Shown here: positions 8,185 to 16,595 of the stretch, in pieces | How the letters are laid out: the number at the start of each line of letters is the position of its first letter | Position numbering within the stretch: position 1 is the stretch's first letter | Assembly (NCBI GenBank): GCA_002437905.1 | Contig: DJRT01000023.1 | Span: 124,001 to 188,000, forward strand | DNA from: Ruminococcaceae bacterium UBA6353 | GTDB lineage: Bacteria > Bacillota > Clostridia > Oscillospirales > Acutalibacteraceae | Direction of reading: 5' to 3' | Length of the DNA stretch: 64,000 bases | Made by a program: the position numbers and the translations under genes | The notes under the pieces: generated by a model | Database searches by the model: none | The model's input: only the letters and a program-made list of their open reading frames with translations | Told to the model about the DNA's origin: nothing

Positions 8185-9237
8185 ATGAGTAGTTTAAGCA
8201 GCAGAAAACCCTTCAGCCTGCAACTAAATCCGGACGATTTCGCTCCCGCCACGCCGGATGAGAAGCAGGAGCTTGTCATCATGCGGGACAGCGTGAGCTT
8301 CTGGAAGGACGGCGTGCGCCGCCTGTTCAAGAACCGCATTGCCGTGATCAGCCTGGTCGTCATCCTGCTGATCGTGCTTTTTGCCTATTTCCTGCCGGCT
8401 GTGTGGCCGTATAGCTATGAGCAGCAGATCCGCGGCAGCGAGAACCTGGCGCCTTTTGAGTTCAGCTCTGCGGAGCTGGCGCGCAAGGCCGCCGGCGAAA
8501 AGGTGTTTCCACACATCTGCGGCACCGATAAGCTGGGGCGCGATTTTGCCGTGCGTCTGATGATGGGCACCCGCATCAGCCTTACCGTCGGCCTGATCTG
8601 TGCCGCGCTGGTACTGATCGTCGGCGCCACTTTCGGCGCCATTGCCGCCTATGCCGGTGGCTGGGTGGATAACATCATGATGCGCCTGACCGATATCCTG
8701 TATACCATTCCGGATATCCTGCTGATCATCATTCTTTCCATGGTGCTGAAAGAACGCCTGGAGGCTCTCTCCAATGTTCCCGGCTTCCACTGGATGCAGA
8801 TTGTCGGCCCCAATCTGGTGGCCATCTTCCTCGTATTCATCCTGCTGTATTGGGTCGGCATGGCCCGTATCACCCGTTCGCAGGTACTGATTCTCAAAGA
8901 AGCGGAGTATGTTACCGCCGCCCGTGCCCTGGGTGCCGGCAGCGCCCGCATCATCCGCAAGCATCTGCTGACCAACTGCATCGGCACACTGATCGTGACC
9001 ACCACGCTGCAGATCCCCTCGGCCATCTTTACCGAGAGCTACCTCAGCTTTCTTGGCCTCGGCGTGGCGGCTCCCATGCCGTCGCTCGGCTCACTGGCCA
9101 CCGACGCCGTGAAGGGTATGAACACCTACCCCCACCTGCTGCTGCTGCCGGCCATTCTCATCAGTGTGACCATTCTGGTCTTTAACCTTTTCGGTGACGG
9201 TCTGCGCGATGCGTTCGATCCGAAGCTGAAAACCTGA
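8185..9237 (+). CDS. oppC: Peptide-type ABC transporter permease (OppC/DppC)
   Basis: The 350-residue product is the second permease. A hydrophilic N-terminal tail of about 45 residues precedes the first membrane helix (LFKNRIAVISLVVILLIVLF region), as in the OppC N-terminal domain. An extracytoplasmic loop (about 75-115) follows, then five membrane helices with the EAA loop (EAEYVTAARALGA). AAGGAG lies at 8165-8170, overlapping the end of oppB, and the ATG is at 8185. It is followed 14 bases later by oppD, so translation is tightly coupled. It forms the heterodimeric channel with OppB. Confidence 0.94.
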   Translation: MSSLSSRKPFSLQLNPDDFAPATPDEKQELVIMRDSVSFWKDGVRRLFKNRIAVISLVVILLIVLFAYFLPAVWPYSYEQQIRGSENLAPFEFSSAELARKAAGEKVFPHICGTDKLGRDFAVRLMMGTRISLTVGLICAALVLIVGATFGAIAAYAGGWVDNIMMRLTDILYTIPDILLIIILSMVLKERLEALSNVPGFHWMQIVGPNLVAIFLVFILLYWVGMARITRSQVLILKEAEYVTAARALGAGSARIIRKHLLTNCIGTLIVTTTLQIPSAIFTESYLSFLGLGVAAPMPSLGSLATDAVKGMNTYPHLLLLPAILISVTILVFNLFGDGLRDAFDPKLKT

Positions 9238-9251
9238 GAGGAGGATGCAAC

Positions 9252-10253
9252 ATGAGTGAAAAACTGTTGGAAATCCAGGACGAGCATCTCTCCTTCTTCA
9301 CCCCGGCCGGCGAGGTCAAGGCGCTCAACGGCGTCTCTTTCTCCATGGAGGAGGGCGATGTGCTGGGGATCGTGGGCGAATCCGGCTCCGGTAAGTCGGT
9401 CACGGCCTACTCCATTATGGGACTCAATGCCCACCCCGGCAAGCTGGTTGGCGGCACCATTCGGTTCAACGGCCATCAGATCGACCAGATGACGGAGGAG
9501 GACTTCCGCAAGATCCGCGGCAATGAGGTGTCTATCATCTTTCAGGACCCCATGACCAGCCTGAATCCGGTCTATACCATCGGCAATCAGATTGAAGAAG
9601 TGATCCTGCTGCACACCAATAAGACCAAGCAGGAGGCCCATGCACGGGCGCATGAGCTGCTGGAGCTGGTCGGCATCAATGAACCGGATAAGCGCCTCAA
9701 GCAGTATCCGCATGAGCTTTCCGGCGGTATGCGCCAGCGGGTGATGATTGCCATTGCCCTGGCCTGTGAGCCGAAGCTGCTGATCGCCGATGAGCCGACC
9801 ACGGCGCTGGATGTGACCATCCAGGCGCAGATTTTGGAGCTGATGCAGGAGCTGCGGCAAAAGCTGGGCATGAGCATTATCATGATTACCCACGATCTCG
9901 GTGTGGTTGCCAGCATGTGTGAGAAGATCGCCGTGATGTACGCCGGCCACATTGTCGAATATGGCACAACGGATGAAATCTTTTATCAGCCCAGCCATGA
10001 GTATACCAAGGGACTGATCAAATCCATCCCGAACCTGAACGCCGAGGAGGTCACCCGCCTGGTCCCCATCGAGGGACAGCCGGTGGATCTGCTGAATCCG
10101 CCCGCCGGGTGCCCCTTTGCTCCCCGCTGCGCCTCCTGCATGAAGATCTGTCTGCGGGAGATGCCGCCGAAAACGCAGCTCAGCGATACCCACTATACCC
10201 ACTGCTGGCTGCGCCAGAAAGAAGAAGCGGAAGGAGCGGTCAGCCATGAGTGA
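9252..10253 (+). CDS. oppD: Peptide-type ABC transporter ATPase (OppD/DppD)
   Basis: This 333-residue ATPase powers the importer with OppF. It shows Walker A GESGSGKS, the signature LSGGMRQR, Walker B LLIADEP and the switch histidine in THDLG. The C-terminal oligopeptide-transporter extension (about 235-320) carries the Cys-rich segment PFAPRCASCMKIC, which binds an iron-sulfur cluster in characterised OppD/DppD proteins. GAGAGGAGG precedes the ATG. The gene overlaps oppF by eight bases. Confidence 0.95.
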   Translation: MSEKLLEIQDEHLSFFTPAGEVKALNGVSFSMEEGDVLGIVGESGSGKSVTAYSIMGLNAHPGKLVGGTIRFNGHQIDQMTEEDFRKIRGNEVSIIFQDPMTSLNPVYTIGNQIEEVILLHTNKTKQEAHARAHELLELVGINEPDKRLKQYPHELSGGMRQRVMIAIALACEPKLLIADEPTTALDVTIQAQILELMQELRQKLGMSIIMITHDLGVVASMCEKIAVMYAGHIVEYGTTDEIFYQPSHEYTKGLIKSIPNLNAEEVTRLVPIEGQPVDLLNPPAGCPFAPRCASCMKICLREMPPKTQLSDTHYTHCWLRQKEEAEGAVSHE

Positions 10254-11241
10254 AGAGAAAAATCTGGTGGAGATACAGCATCTGCAGCAGTATTTCCCCG
10301 CCGGCGGCCACGGAAAGCACAAGAAGTATGTGCAGGCAGTGGACGATGTCTCCTTTGCCATCCGCAAGGGCGAGACCCTGGGGCTGGTCGGCGAGTCCGG
10401 CTGCGGCAAGACCACCGTCGGCCGCACGATGCTGCGGCTGTATGAGCCAACAGACGGCACCATCATCTACGACGGCAAGACCATCTTTGACAAGAAAAAG
10501 AAGATTGCCGTGGATATGCTGCCCTACCGGCGCAAAATGCAGATCGTGTTCCAGGATCCCTATGCCAGCCTGGATCCCCGCATGACCATCGGGGACATTG
10601 TGGGCGAGGCCATTGATATCCACAAGCTGGCGGCCAACAAGCAGGAGCGCCGTGAGCGCATCATCAGCCTGCTGGAGCGCGTGGGGCTGAACAGTGAGCA
10701 CGCCAACCGCTATCCGCACGAATTTTCCGGCGGCCAGCGGCAGCGCGTGGGCATTGCCCGGGCACTGGCGGTCAATCCGGAATTTATCGTCTGCGATGAG
10801 CCGGTATCGGCACTGGATGTGTCCATCCAGGCGCAGGTGGTGAATATGTTTGAGGATCTGCAGCAGGAGCTGGGGCTGACCTACCTGTTCATTGCCCATG
10901 ATCTGAGCGTGGTGCGGCATATTTCCAACCGCATCGGCGTGATGTATCTCGGCAAGCTGGTGGAGCTGGCGGACAGCTATGAGCTGATTTCCCACAGCGT
11001 ACACCCCTACACCCGCAGCCTGATCTCGGCCATTCCGGTGGCCGATCCCATCACGGCCCGCGCCAATAAGCGTATCCCCCTGCAGGGAGATGTGCCCAGC
11101 CCGCTTAACCCCCCCAGCGGCTGCCGTTTCCGCACGCGCTGCCCCTATGCGGATGAATGTTGCGCCGCCGAGGTGCCGGAATTCCGCGAGGTCAGCCCCG
11201 GTCACTGGGCGGCCTGCCACCACCTGGATCGGGTAAAGTAA
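10246..11241 (+). CDS. oppF: Peptide-type ABC transporter ATPase (OppF/DppF)
   Basis: The 331-residue second ATPase has Walker A GESGCGKT, signature FSGGQRQR, Walker B FIVCDEP and switch AHDLS. The C-terminal extension includes the Cys motif FRTRCPYADECC, again consistent with an iron-sulfur site. GGAGCG before the ATG sits inside oppD, giving an eight-base overlap and translational coupling. A 91-bp gap without an obvious promoter separates it from the binding protein, so oppA is probably on the same transcript. Confidence 0.95.
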   Translation: MSEEKNLVEIQHLQQYFPAGGHGKHKKYVQAVDDVSFAIRKGETLGLVGESGCGKTTVGRTMLRLYEPTDGTIIYDGKTIFDKKKKIAVDMLPYRRKMQIVFQDPYASLDPRMTIGDIVGEAIDIHKLAANKQERRERIISLLERVGLNSEHANRYPHEFSGGQRQRVGIARALAVNPEFIVCDEPVSALDVSIQAQVVNMFEDLQQELGLTYLFIAHDLSVVRHISNRIGVMYLGKLVELADSYELISHSVHPYTRSLISAIPVADPITARANKRIPLQGDVPSPLNPPSGCRFRTRCPYADECCAAEVPEFREVSPGHWAACHHLDRVK

Positions 11242-11332
11242 GCGGCATTGAATTTTTGTATTTAATGCGTCGCCAGGGCGCATTGGATAAATTGCAGGTA
11301 ACTGCGAAATTTTGCGAAATGGAGTGGAGAAA

Positions 11333-13006
11333 ATGAAAGCAAAGAAAATCATGGCACTGGTTTTGGCTTTCTGCATGGTGCTTGGTCTCGTAAGCCTCTC
11401 CGGCTGCGGTAAAAAGACGGCCAAGGGCGTCACCGTTCAGATCGGCCCGAACCCCGAAACCCTTGACCCGGCTCTGAACAGCGCTGTGGACGGCGGTAAC
11501 ATGCTGATCACCCTGTTTGAGACCCTGCTGATCATTGATCAGGACAACAAGGTACAGCCCGGTCAGGCGGAGAAGTACACCGTCAGCGACGACGGTCTGA
11601 CCTGGACCTTCACCATGCGTGACGGCCTGAAGTGGTCCGACGGCACCGAGCTGAACGCGAAGGACTTCGAGTACACCTTCAAGCGGATCGCCGATGTCGA
11701 TCTGGCTGCCCCCTATGCCGACACCGTTATCGGTATGATCGACGGCTATAAGGATGCCATCGGCAACCCCGATGCTGAGGGCAAGACCACCACGGAGCCC
11801 AATCCCGACCTGCTGAATGTGAAGGCAAGCGAGGATGGCAAGACCCTGACCATCCAGCTGGCGTATCCCTGCTCTTACTTTGATAAGATCGTGGCGTTCG
11901 GCACCATGAGCCCGGTGCAAAAGGCGACCGTGGAAGCCAATGGCGATGCCTGGGCGACCAAGCCGGAGACCTATGTCTGCAACGGCCCCTACATGATCTC
12001 TGAGTGGACGGAGAGCGAGCGCATCGTCTGCAAGAAGAACCCGAACTACGCGGGCGGCTGGGATAGCAGCAAGATCGTGACCGATACGCTGAACTTCCTG
12101 CTGCTGGAGGATTCCAGCGCTTCTTATGCGGCCTACACCAGCGGTGAGGCTCAGCTGATCAAGGATGTTCCCACCGAGGAGATCCCCAGCCTGACCAAGG
12201 CTGAGAACGGCGGCGACTTCTATGTGGACACCATTCTGGGCACCTACTATCTGAACATGAACACCCAGAAGGCTCCCTTCAACGATGTCAATGTGCGTAA
12301 GGCTCTGAACCTGGCTATCGACCGCGATTACATCGCCAACACGCTGATGCAGGGCACCTACAGCCCCGCCTACAACTTCGCCGGCCCCGGCATCGTGGAC
12401 AACGAGGGCATGTTCTTCGATAACTCCGTGAGCGCCAACGGCGGCGAGACCTACATCAGCAAGGATTACGAGGCCAACAAGGCCGCCGCGAAGGCTGCCC
12501 TGGCTGAGGCTGGTTATCCGGATGGTAAGGGCTTCCCGACCATCACCTACTCCACCAACGATTCCGGCTACCACAAGGTTGTGGCTGAGTACCTGCAGAG
12601 CTGCTACAAAGAGGTTCTGGGGATCGAAATGAAGATCGACATCGTCGAGTGGAAGGCATTCACTCCCCAGCGCCGCGCCGGCAACTACGAGATGGCTCGT
12701 AACGGCTGGGTTATGGACTACAACGATGCCTCCAACATGATCGAGCTGTTCCTGTCCACCAACGGCAACAATGATGGCAAGTACAACAGCAAGGCCTTCG
12801 ATGATGCTCTGAACGGCTCCAAGGTCGCCGATTCCAAGGTGCACTTTGAGAAGCTGCATGAGGCTGAGAAGATCATGATGGACGATTATGCCTGCATCCC
12901 GGTCGCTTACTACAACGACTTCTGGCTGCAGAGCAAGACGCTGAAGGGCACCTGGCACAGCCCCTATGGCTACTGGTATCTGCAGTATGCCTACATTGAG
13001 GGCTAA
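11333..13006 (+). CDS. oppA: Family 5 extracellular solute-binding lipoprotein (OppA-like)
   Basis: This 557-residue protein is the substrate receptor of the importer. A signal peptide ends in the lipobox LSGC with Cys25 as the lipid-anchored residue. The mature part has the SBP_bac_5 fold, with the typical opening NPETLDPALN and the FTMRDGLKWSDGTELNAKDF motif shared by peptide and some sugar-binding members. ATG 11333 is preceded by GGAG; an in-frame TTG at 11312 lacks a good site. Codon use differs slightly from its neighbours (more GCT, GGT), as often seen for highly expressed binding proteins. A strong terminator follows at 13041. Peptide binding is inferred from operon type and from pepT next door; oligosaccharide binding cannot be excluded given the glycosidases upstream. 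Confidence 0.93.
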   Translation: MKAKKIMALVLAFCMVLGLVSLSGCGKKTAKGVTVQIGPNPETLDPALNSAVDGGNMLITLFETLLIIDQDNKVQPGQAEKYTVSDDGLTWTFTMRDGLKWSDGTELNAKDFEYTFKRIADVDLAAPYADTVIGMIDGYKDAIGNPDAEGKTTTEPNPDLLNVKASEDGKTLTIQLAYPCSYFDKIVAFGTMSPVQKATVEANGDAWATKPETYVCNGPYMISEWTESERIVCKKNPNYAGGWDSSKIVTDTLNFLLLEDSSASYAAYTSGEAQLIKDVPTEEIPSLTKAENGGDFYVDTILGTYYLNMNTQKAPFNDVNVRKALNLAIDRDYIANTLMQGTYSPAYNFAGPGIVDNEGMFFDNSVSANGGETYISKDYEANKAAAKAALAEAGYPDGKGFPTITYSTNDSGYHKVVAEYLQSCYKEVLGIEMKIDIVEWKAFTPQRRAGNYEMARNGWVMDYNDASNMIELFLSTNGNNDGKYNSKAFDDALNGSKVADSKVHFEKLHEAEKIMMDDYACIPVAYYNDFWLQSKTLKGTWHSPYGYWYLQYAYIEG

Positions 13007-13040
13007 TTGACCTGACAGCGCCGTCTGATAGCGGCAACCG

Positions 13041-13083
13041 GCCGCCCGCAACAGCTCAGGCTGTTGCGGGCGGCTTTCCTTTT
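13041..13083 (+). terminator. Terminator of the opp operon
   Basis: Perfect 14-bp arms GCCGCCCGCAACAG and CTGTTGCGGGCGGC with a six-base loop, followed by TTTCCTTTT. Confidence 0.92.
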
Positions 13084-13088
13084 CCGGC

Positions 13089-13117
13089 TTGAAAACGGCG
13101 CCGCGGCGTGGTATGAT
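13089..13117 (+). promoter_or_regulatory. Promoter of pepT
   Basis: TTGAAA (13089-13094), 17-bp spacer, TATGAT (13112-13117). It gives a short leader that already contains AAGGAG at 13125. Confidence 0.8.
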
Positions 13118-13141
13118 AGAGACCAAGGAGATGAATTTTCG

Positions 13142-14317
13142 ATGGATGTTACACAACGCTTTCTCGATTATGTACGCTTTCACACCACCTCGGATGATGC
13201 CAGCACAAGCTGCCCCTCTACGCCGGGACAGCTGACCCTGGCTGATCACCTGGTGCAGGAACTGCTGCAGGCTGGCGTCGGCGACGCCGCCCGCGATGAA
13301 AACGGTTATGTCTATGGCCACATTCCTGCCACCCCCGGCTGCGAGAGCCGCCCGGTGATCGGGCTGATCGCCCACATGGATACCTCACCGGATGTCAGCG
13401 GCGCCAATGTGCAGCCGCAGATTATCCGCTTTGACGGCAGCAATGCCCCCATGGTGGAGGAACGCTATCTTGGGCAGGAGCTGATCGTGACCGATCACAC
13501 TACCCTGCTGGGGGCGGATGACAAAGCCGGCGTTGCCGAGATCATTGCCGCCTGCGCGGCCCTGACGGCTGACCCGGCGGCACGGCACGGCGCCATCAGC
13601 ATCTCCTTCACCCCCGATGAGGAGATCGGGCGCGGCGCCGACTGCTTTGATTTCAAACGCTTTGCCGCCGACTACGCCTATACGGTGGATGGCGGAGAGC
13701 TGGGCGAGATCGAATATGAAAACTTCAATGCGGCCGGCGTCACCCTGACGGTGCATGGGGTGAATACCCACCCCGGCACCGCCAAAGGCAAGATGCGCAA
13801 TGCGCTGCTGTACCTGCATGAGTTCATTGCCCTGCTCCCGGCCGCCGAAGCACCGGCACACACCGAGGGACGCGAGGGCTTTTACCATGTGGCGGAGGCC
13901 AGCGGCAACGAGAGTGAAGCTACCCTGCGTATGCTTATCCGTGACCACGACCGCGCCGCCTTTGAGCAGCGCAAGCAGTATCTGCAGGATGCCGTGGACT
14001 TCCTTAACCGCAAATACGGCGCGGATACCTTCGCCTTGCGTATCACCGACAGCTACTACAATATGCGCGAGGTGATCGAGCAACATATGGAGATCGTGCA
14101 GCGGGCACAGGATGCCATGCGCGCCGCCGGCGTGGAGCCGGTCATTCTGCCCATCCGCGGCGGCACCGATGGCGCCCGGCTCTCCTTTGACGGCCTGCCC
14201 TGCCCCAACCTGTCCACCGGCGGCATGAATTTCCACAGTATTTATGAAGCCATCCCAGTGGAAGCGCTTTCAAAGATGGTAGAGGTTCTTATTCATATCG
14301 TCACAGCCGAAGCCTGA
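13142..14317 (+). CDS. pepT: Peptidase T (tripeptide aminopeptidase, M20B)
   Basis: The 391-residue product is a cytoplasmic dinuclear zinc peptidase that removes the N-terminal residue of tripeptides. Zinc ligands and catalytic residues are visible: His78 and Asp80 in AHMDTSPD, the bridging Asp in LGADDKAG, the catalytic Glu pair in PDEEIG and the C-terminal His in MNFHSIYE. The dimerisation domain is inserted around 200-310. ATG 13142 has AAGGAG at 13125-13130. It has its own promoter and ends at a bidirectional terminator shared with azlD. Its place directly after the opp operon suggests that it digests peptides that the importer brings in. Confidence 0.96.
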   Translation: MDVTQRFLDYVRFHTTSDDASTSCPSTPGQLTLADHLVQELLQAGVGDAARDENGYVYGHIPATPGCESRPVIGLIAHMDTSPDVSGANVQPQIIRFDGSNAPMVEERYLGQELIVTDHTTLLGADDKAGVAEIIAACAALTADPAARHGAISISFTPDEEIGRGADCFDFKRFAADYAYTVDGGELGEIEYENFNAAGVTLTVHGVNTHPGTAKGKMRNALLYLHEFIALLPAAEAPAHTEGREGFYHVAEASGNESEATLRMLIRDHDRAAFEQRKQYLQDAVDFLNRKYGADTFALRITDSYYNMREVIEQHMEIVQRAQDAMRAAGVEPVILPIRGGTDGARLSFDGLPCPNLSTGGMNFHSIYEAIPVEALSKMVEVLIHIVTAEA

Positions 14318-14391
14318 CACGATCAAAGACAAAAAATTTCCCCCGCTATTCTATTGCTATGCCCATCGGCCATAAACGCTGTTCCAAACCA

Positions 14392-14442
14392 AAAAGGAGC
14401 GGGAGTCTCTGCGGCAATGCCGCGGAGACTCCCGCTCCTTTT
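14392..14442. terminator. Bidirectional terminator between pepT and azlD
   Basis: AAAAGGAGCGGGAGTCTC pairs perfectly with GAGACTCCCGCTCCTTTT around a small GC-rich inner hairpin. A-run and T-run on the two sides let it serve both convergent genes. Confidence 0.93.
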
Positions 14443-14456
14443 CCATTTTTCTGCAC

Positions 14457-14786
14457 TTACAGCACACGGCAGAGCAGCATATAACACGCCGTGCCGACGA
14501 AGATGGACAGCAGCGTATTCCGCCGCCAGTAGTGCACCGCGGCAACCGCCGCAGCGGAGATCAGCTCCGGAAGACCGTGGTTACCGGTCAGCAGGGAAAC
14601 ATCCTTCAGGCTGTATACGGCCAGCAGGCCGATAATCGCCGGCGGGATCAGCGGCGTCAGATCGTCAATCAGCTGCGGGTGTTTCTTTCCATTAGGGAAC
14701 AGCAGCGGCGGCAGAAACCGCCACAGCAGCACCCCCAGGGTCAGCGCAGCAACCAGCCCCGCCTTTTGCAGCATCGTCAGACCCAT
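14457..14786 (-). CDS. azlD: Branched-chain amino acid exporter small subunit AzlD
   Basis: This 109-residue membrane protein has four hydrophobic segments and the AzlD-typical helices RFLPPLLF and IPPAIIGLLAVYSL. It pairs with AzlC to export branched-chain amino acids or analogues. The ATG at 14786 has AGGAGGAAGC just upstream, inside the end of azlC, so the two overlap by ten bases and are translationally coupled. It ends just before the shared terminator. Confidence 0.92.
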   Translation of the reverse strand: MGLTMLQKAGLVAALTLGVLLWRFLPPLLFPNGKKHPQLIDDLTPLIPPAIIGLLAVYSLKDVSLLTGNHGLPELISAAAVAAVHYWRRNTLLSIFVGTACYMLLCRVL

Positions 14787-15478
14787 GACAGCTTCCTCCT
14801 TGTGGGAATAAAGATCAGGAAGATCAGCCCCAGGGCCGGAATAACCATGCGGCCGCTGCCGAACACCAGCAAAGCCGCCAGCGAACAGCCCGCCCCCACC
14901 AGCGCACACCGGCGGGTGCTGCGCTGGCGCAGCATATCCGTCAGCATGGCCACATACATGGCCGTGAGCGTGAAATCCAGCCCCTGTATGGCAAAGGGCA
15001 GCAGCGAACCAAGCAGGCCGCCCGCCAGCGTGCCTATCCCCCAATACAGGTAGTTCAGCACAAATACGGCCGTATAAAAGGCGCCGCTGCTCACCTCCGG
15101 CGGCGGGGGCGTTGTGGCCGCAATGGCAAAGCTTTCGTCCGAAAGCATATAGAACAGCAGCGGGCGGCTTTTGCCGGCATCGGCAAAGCGATTGAGCATC
15201 CCCATGCTGCAGAAAAAGTACCGCGCATTGATCGTCAGGCTGAGCACAAACGCGCCCAGCGGATCAAAGGGGGCAGCAAAATAGGGCACGGCGGCGTACT
15301 GCATACTGCCGCTATATGCCAGCAGGCTGACCAGCAGCGCCCACACCGGACTGCAGCCCTTGGACTGCATCAGGATCCCATAGGCAACAGACAGCACCAG
15401 ATAGCCCGCCATCACCGGAACGGTATACGGAAAAGCGACCCGCACCGTCGATAAAAAAGCGCCTTTTTTCATTTCCAT
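14777..15478 (-). CDS. azlC: Branched-chain amino acid exporter large subunit AzlC
   Basis: The 233-residue product has about six to seven membrane segments and the family signatures YSGSMQYAAV and NARYFFCSMGMLNRF. It forms the channel of the AzlCD exporter. It starts 27 bases after the end of the TIM-barrel gene, with AGAAGG upstream of the ATG, so all three genes probably share the promoter at 16443. No Lrp-type regulator is adjacent. Confidence 0.94.
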   Translation of the reverse strand: MEMKKGAFLSTVRVAFPYTVPVMAGYLVLSVAYGILMQSKGCSPVWALLVSLLAYSGSMQYAAVPYFAAPFDPLGAFVLSLTINARYFFCSMGMLNRFADAGKSRPLLFYMLSDESFAIAATTPPPPEVSSGAFYTAVFVLNYLYWGIGTLAGGLLGSLLPFAIQGLDFTLTAMYVAMLTDMLRQRSTRRCALVGAGCSLAALLVFGSGRMVIPALGLIFLIFIPTRRKLSWV

Positions 15479-15505
15479 CCTTCTTTTCCGATACCCGCCC
15501 CGGAC

Positions 15506-16408
15506 TTAGGGCAGCAGACTTTTCATAATCGCTATGGCCAGACGGGCGTACTGCAGCTGCAGTGCTGTGTCCGGACCGACACGGCGCAGCTTGAGTTCCA
15601 TATTGTATACCCCGTCATAATGGATATCCGCCAGGGCCTTCATAACCTCCTGCCAATCCAGCGTGCCCATCTTGGGCGCCAGATGCATATCCTCCACCCC
15701 ATCGTTATCGTTCAGGTGCAGGCATTCAATGGCGCCACCGAGCCGGCGGATCATCTCCGTACAGGAGCTCTGCCCGGCAAATGCGGCCGCGCGGTGCGTA
15801 TGCCCGGTATCCATGCACACGCACAGATGCTCCGCATACGCCGGTATGGCCTTGAATTCCTCATAGGCGTGGATAAATTCCTCCGTATCGCCGAAAAAGT
15901 CCACCGTCCGCCCGCCATCCGCCGTATGGATGCTGCCCAGCGTCTCTGTGGCAATGCACACACCGTATTCCTGCGCAAAGGGCAGAAAATCCCGGAACAT
16001 CTGCCGGTTGAGTGAGCGCTGATCCTCCGGGGCGGCCGCCGCCCCCAGATGGACCGCATGCATCACGCAATAGCGGCTGCCCAGTGCCCTGGTCGCCAGC
16101 AGATCCAGCCGCGCCGAGAGACGCTGCCCCTCATTGAAGTCCGGCTCGTCAAGGCGGTAGGCGCGGATACGGCCGTGCGTCTGCGCGACCCGGACACCGA
16201 TTGACTCCCCATATTGCCGCAGCGCAGTATAATACGCTTCGATCTCCTCCGGAGAGCCCACCGCATACCGGTCGTTCTCCTTTTGCACGGAGTGGGAGGA
16301 GAGGTCAAAATCCACATAGGACAGCCCCAGCTCATGGGCGAGTTCCAAAGCCCGCTGATCGCCATATTTCCACTGAAACTCTGCGATACAAAGAGAAACA
16401 TCTGCCAT
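15506..16408 (-). CDS. Sugar phosphate isomerase/epimerase-like TIM barrel protein
   Basis: This 300-residue protein belongs to the xylose-isomerase-like (AP endonuclease family 2) TIM-barrel superfamily. Metal-binding candidates are the Glu in ETLGSIHT, Asp and His in MDTGHTHRA, His in CLHLNDNDG and the Glu near the end (MELKLRR). Members isomerise or epimerise sugars or sugar derivatives such as inosose; the specific substrate cannot be told here. The start at 16408 is chosen because GGAGG lies ten bases upstream and a consensus promoter sits at 16443-16471; longer in-frame extensions run back through that promoter. It shares a transcript with azlCD. Confidence 0.88.
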   Translation of the reverse strand: MADVSLCIAEFQWKYGDQRALELAHELGLSYVDFDLSSHSVQKENDRYAVGSPEEIEAYYTALRQYGESIGVRVAQTHGRIRAYRLDEPDFNEGQRLSARLDLLATRALGSRYCVMHAVHLGAAAAPEDQRSLNRQMFRDFLPFAQEYGVCIATETLGSIHTADGGRTVDFFGDTEEFIHAYEEFKAIPAYAEHLCVCMDTGHTHRAAAFAGQSSCTEMIRRLGGAIECLHLNDNDGVEDMHLAPKMGTLDWQEVMKALADIHYDGVYNMELKLRRVGPDTALQLQYARLAIAIMKSLLP

Positions 16409-16442
16409 ACCCGCTAACCTCCGTTGTGCCTTTTCTGCCCCG

Positions 16443-16471
16443 ATTATACGCGCCGGCCGGCAAATTGTCAA
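16443..16471 (-). promoter_or_regulatory. Promoter of the TIM-barrel/azlCD operon
   Basis: On the minus strand TTGACA (16471-16466), 17-bp spacer, TATAAT (16448-16443): a perfect sigma-A consensus. Confidence 0.92.
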
Positions 16472-16532
16472 GCCTGCGGCCAAAGAGCGTAAGCGCTGCC
16501 ATTGCAAAAAAGGCCACCAAATGAAAAAGCAG

Positions 16533-16561
16533 TTGAATACCGCCCGAAAGCGTGTTATACT
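16533..16561 (+). promoter_or_regulatory. Promoter of nadE
   Basis: TTGAAT (16533-16538), 17-bp spacer, TATACT (16556-16561). It is divergent from the promoter at 16443, with about 60 bp between the two -35 boxes. Confidence 0.82.
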
Positions 16562-16595
16562 AAACAGCGTAAACCATACGCACAGGAGGCGCGCT

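Noticed and set aside
11192..13375. A roughly 730-codon open frame opposite oppA
   Set aside because: It is low-complexity Val/Gly/His sequence antisense to an obvious binding-protein gene, with no family match.
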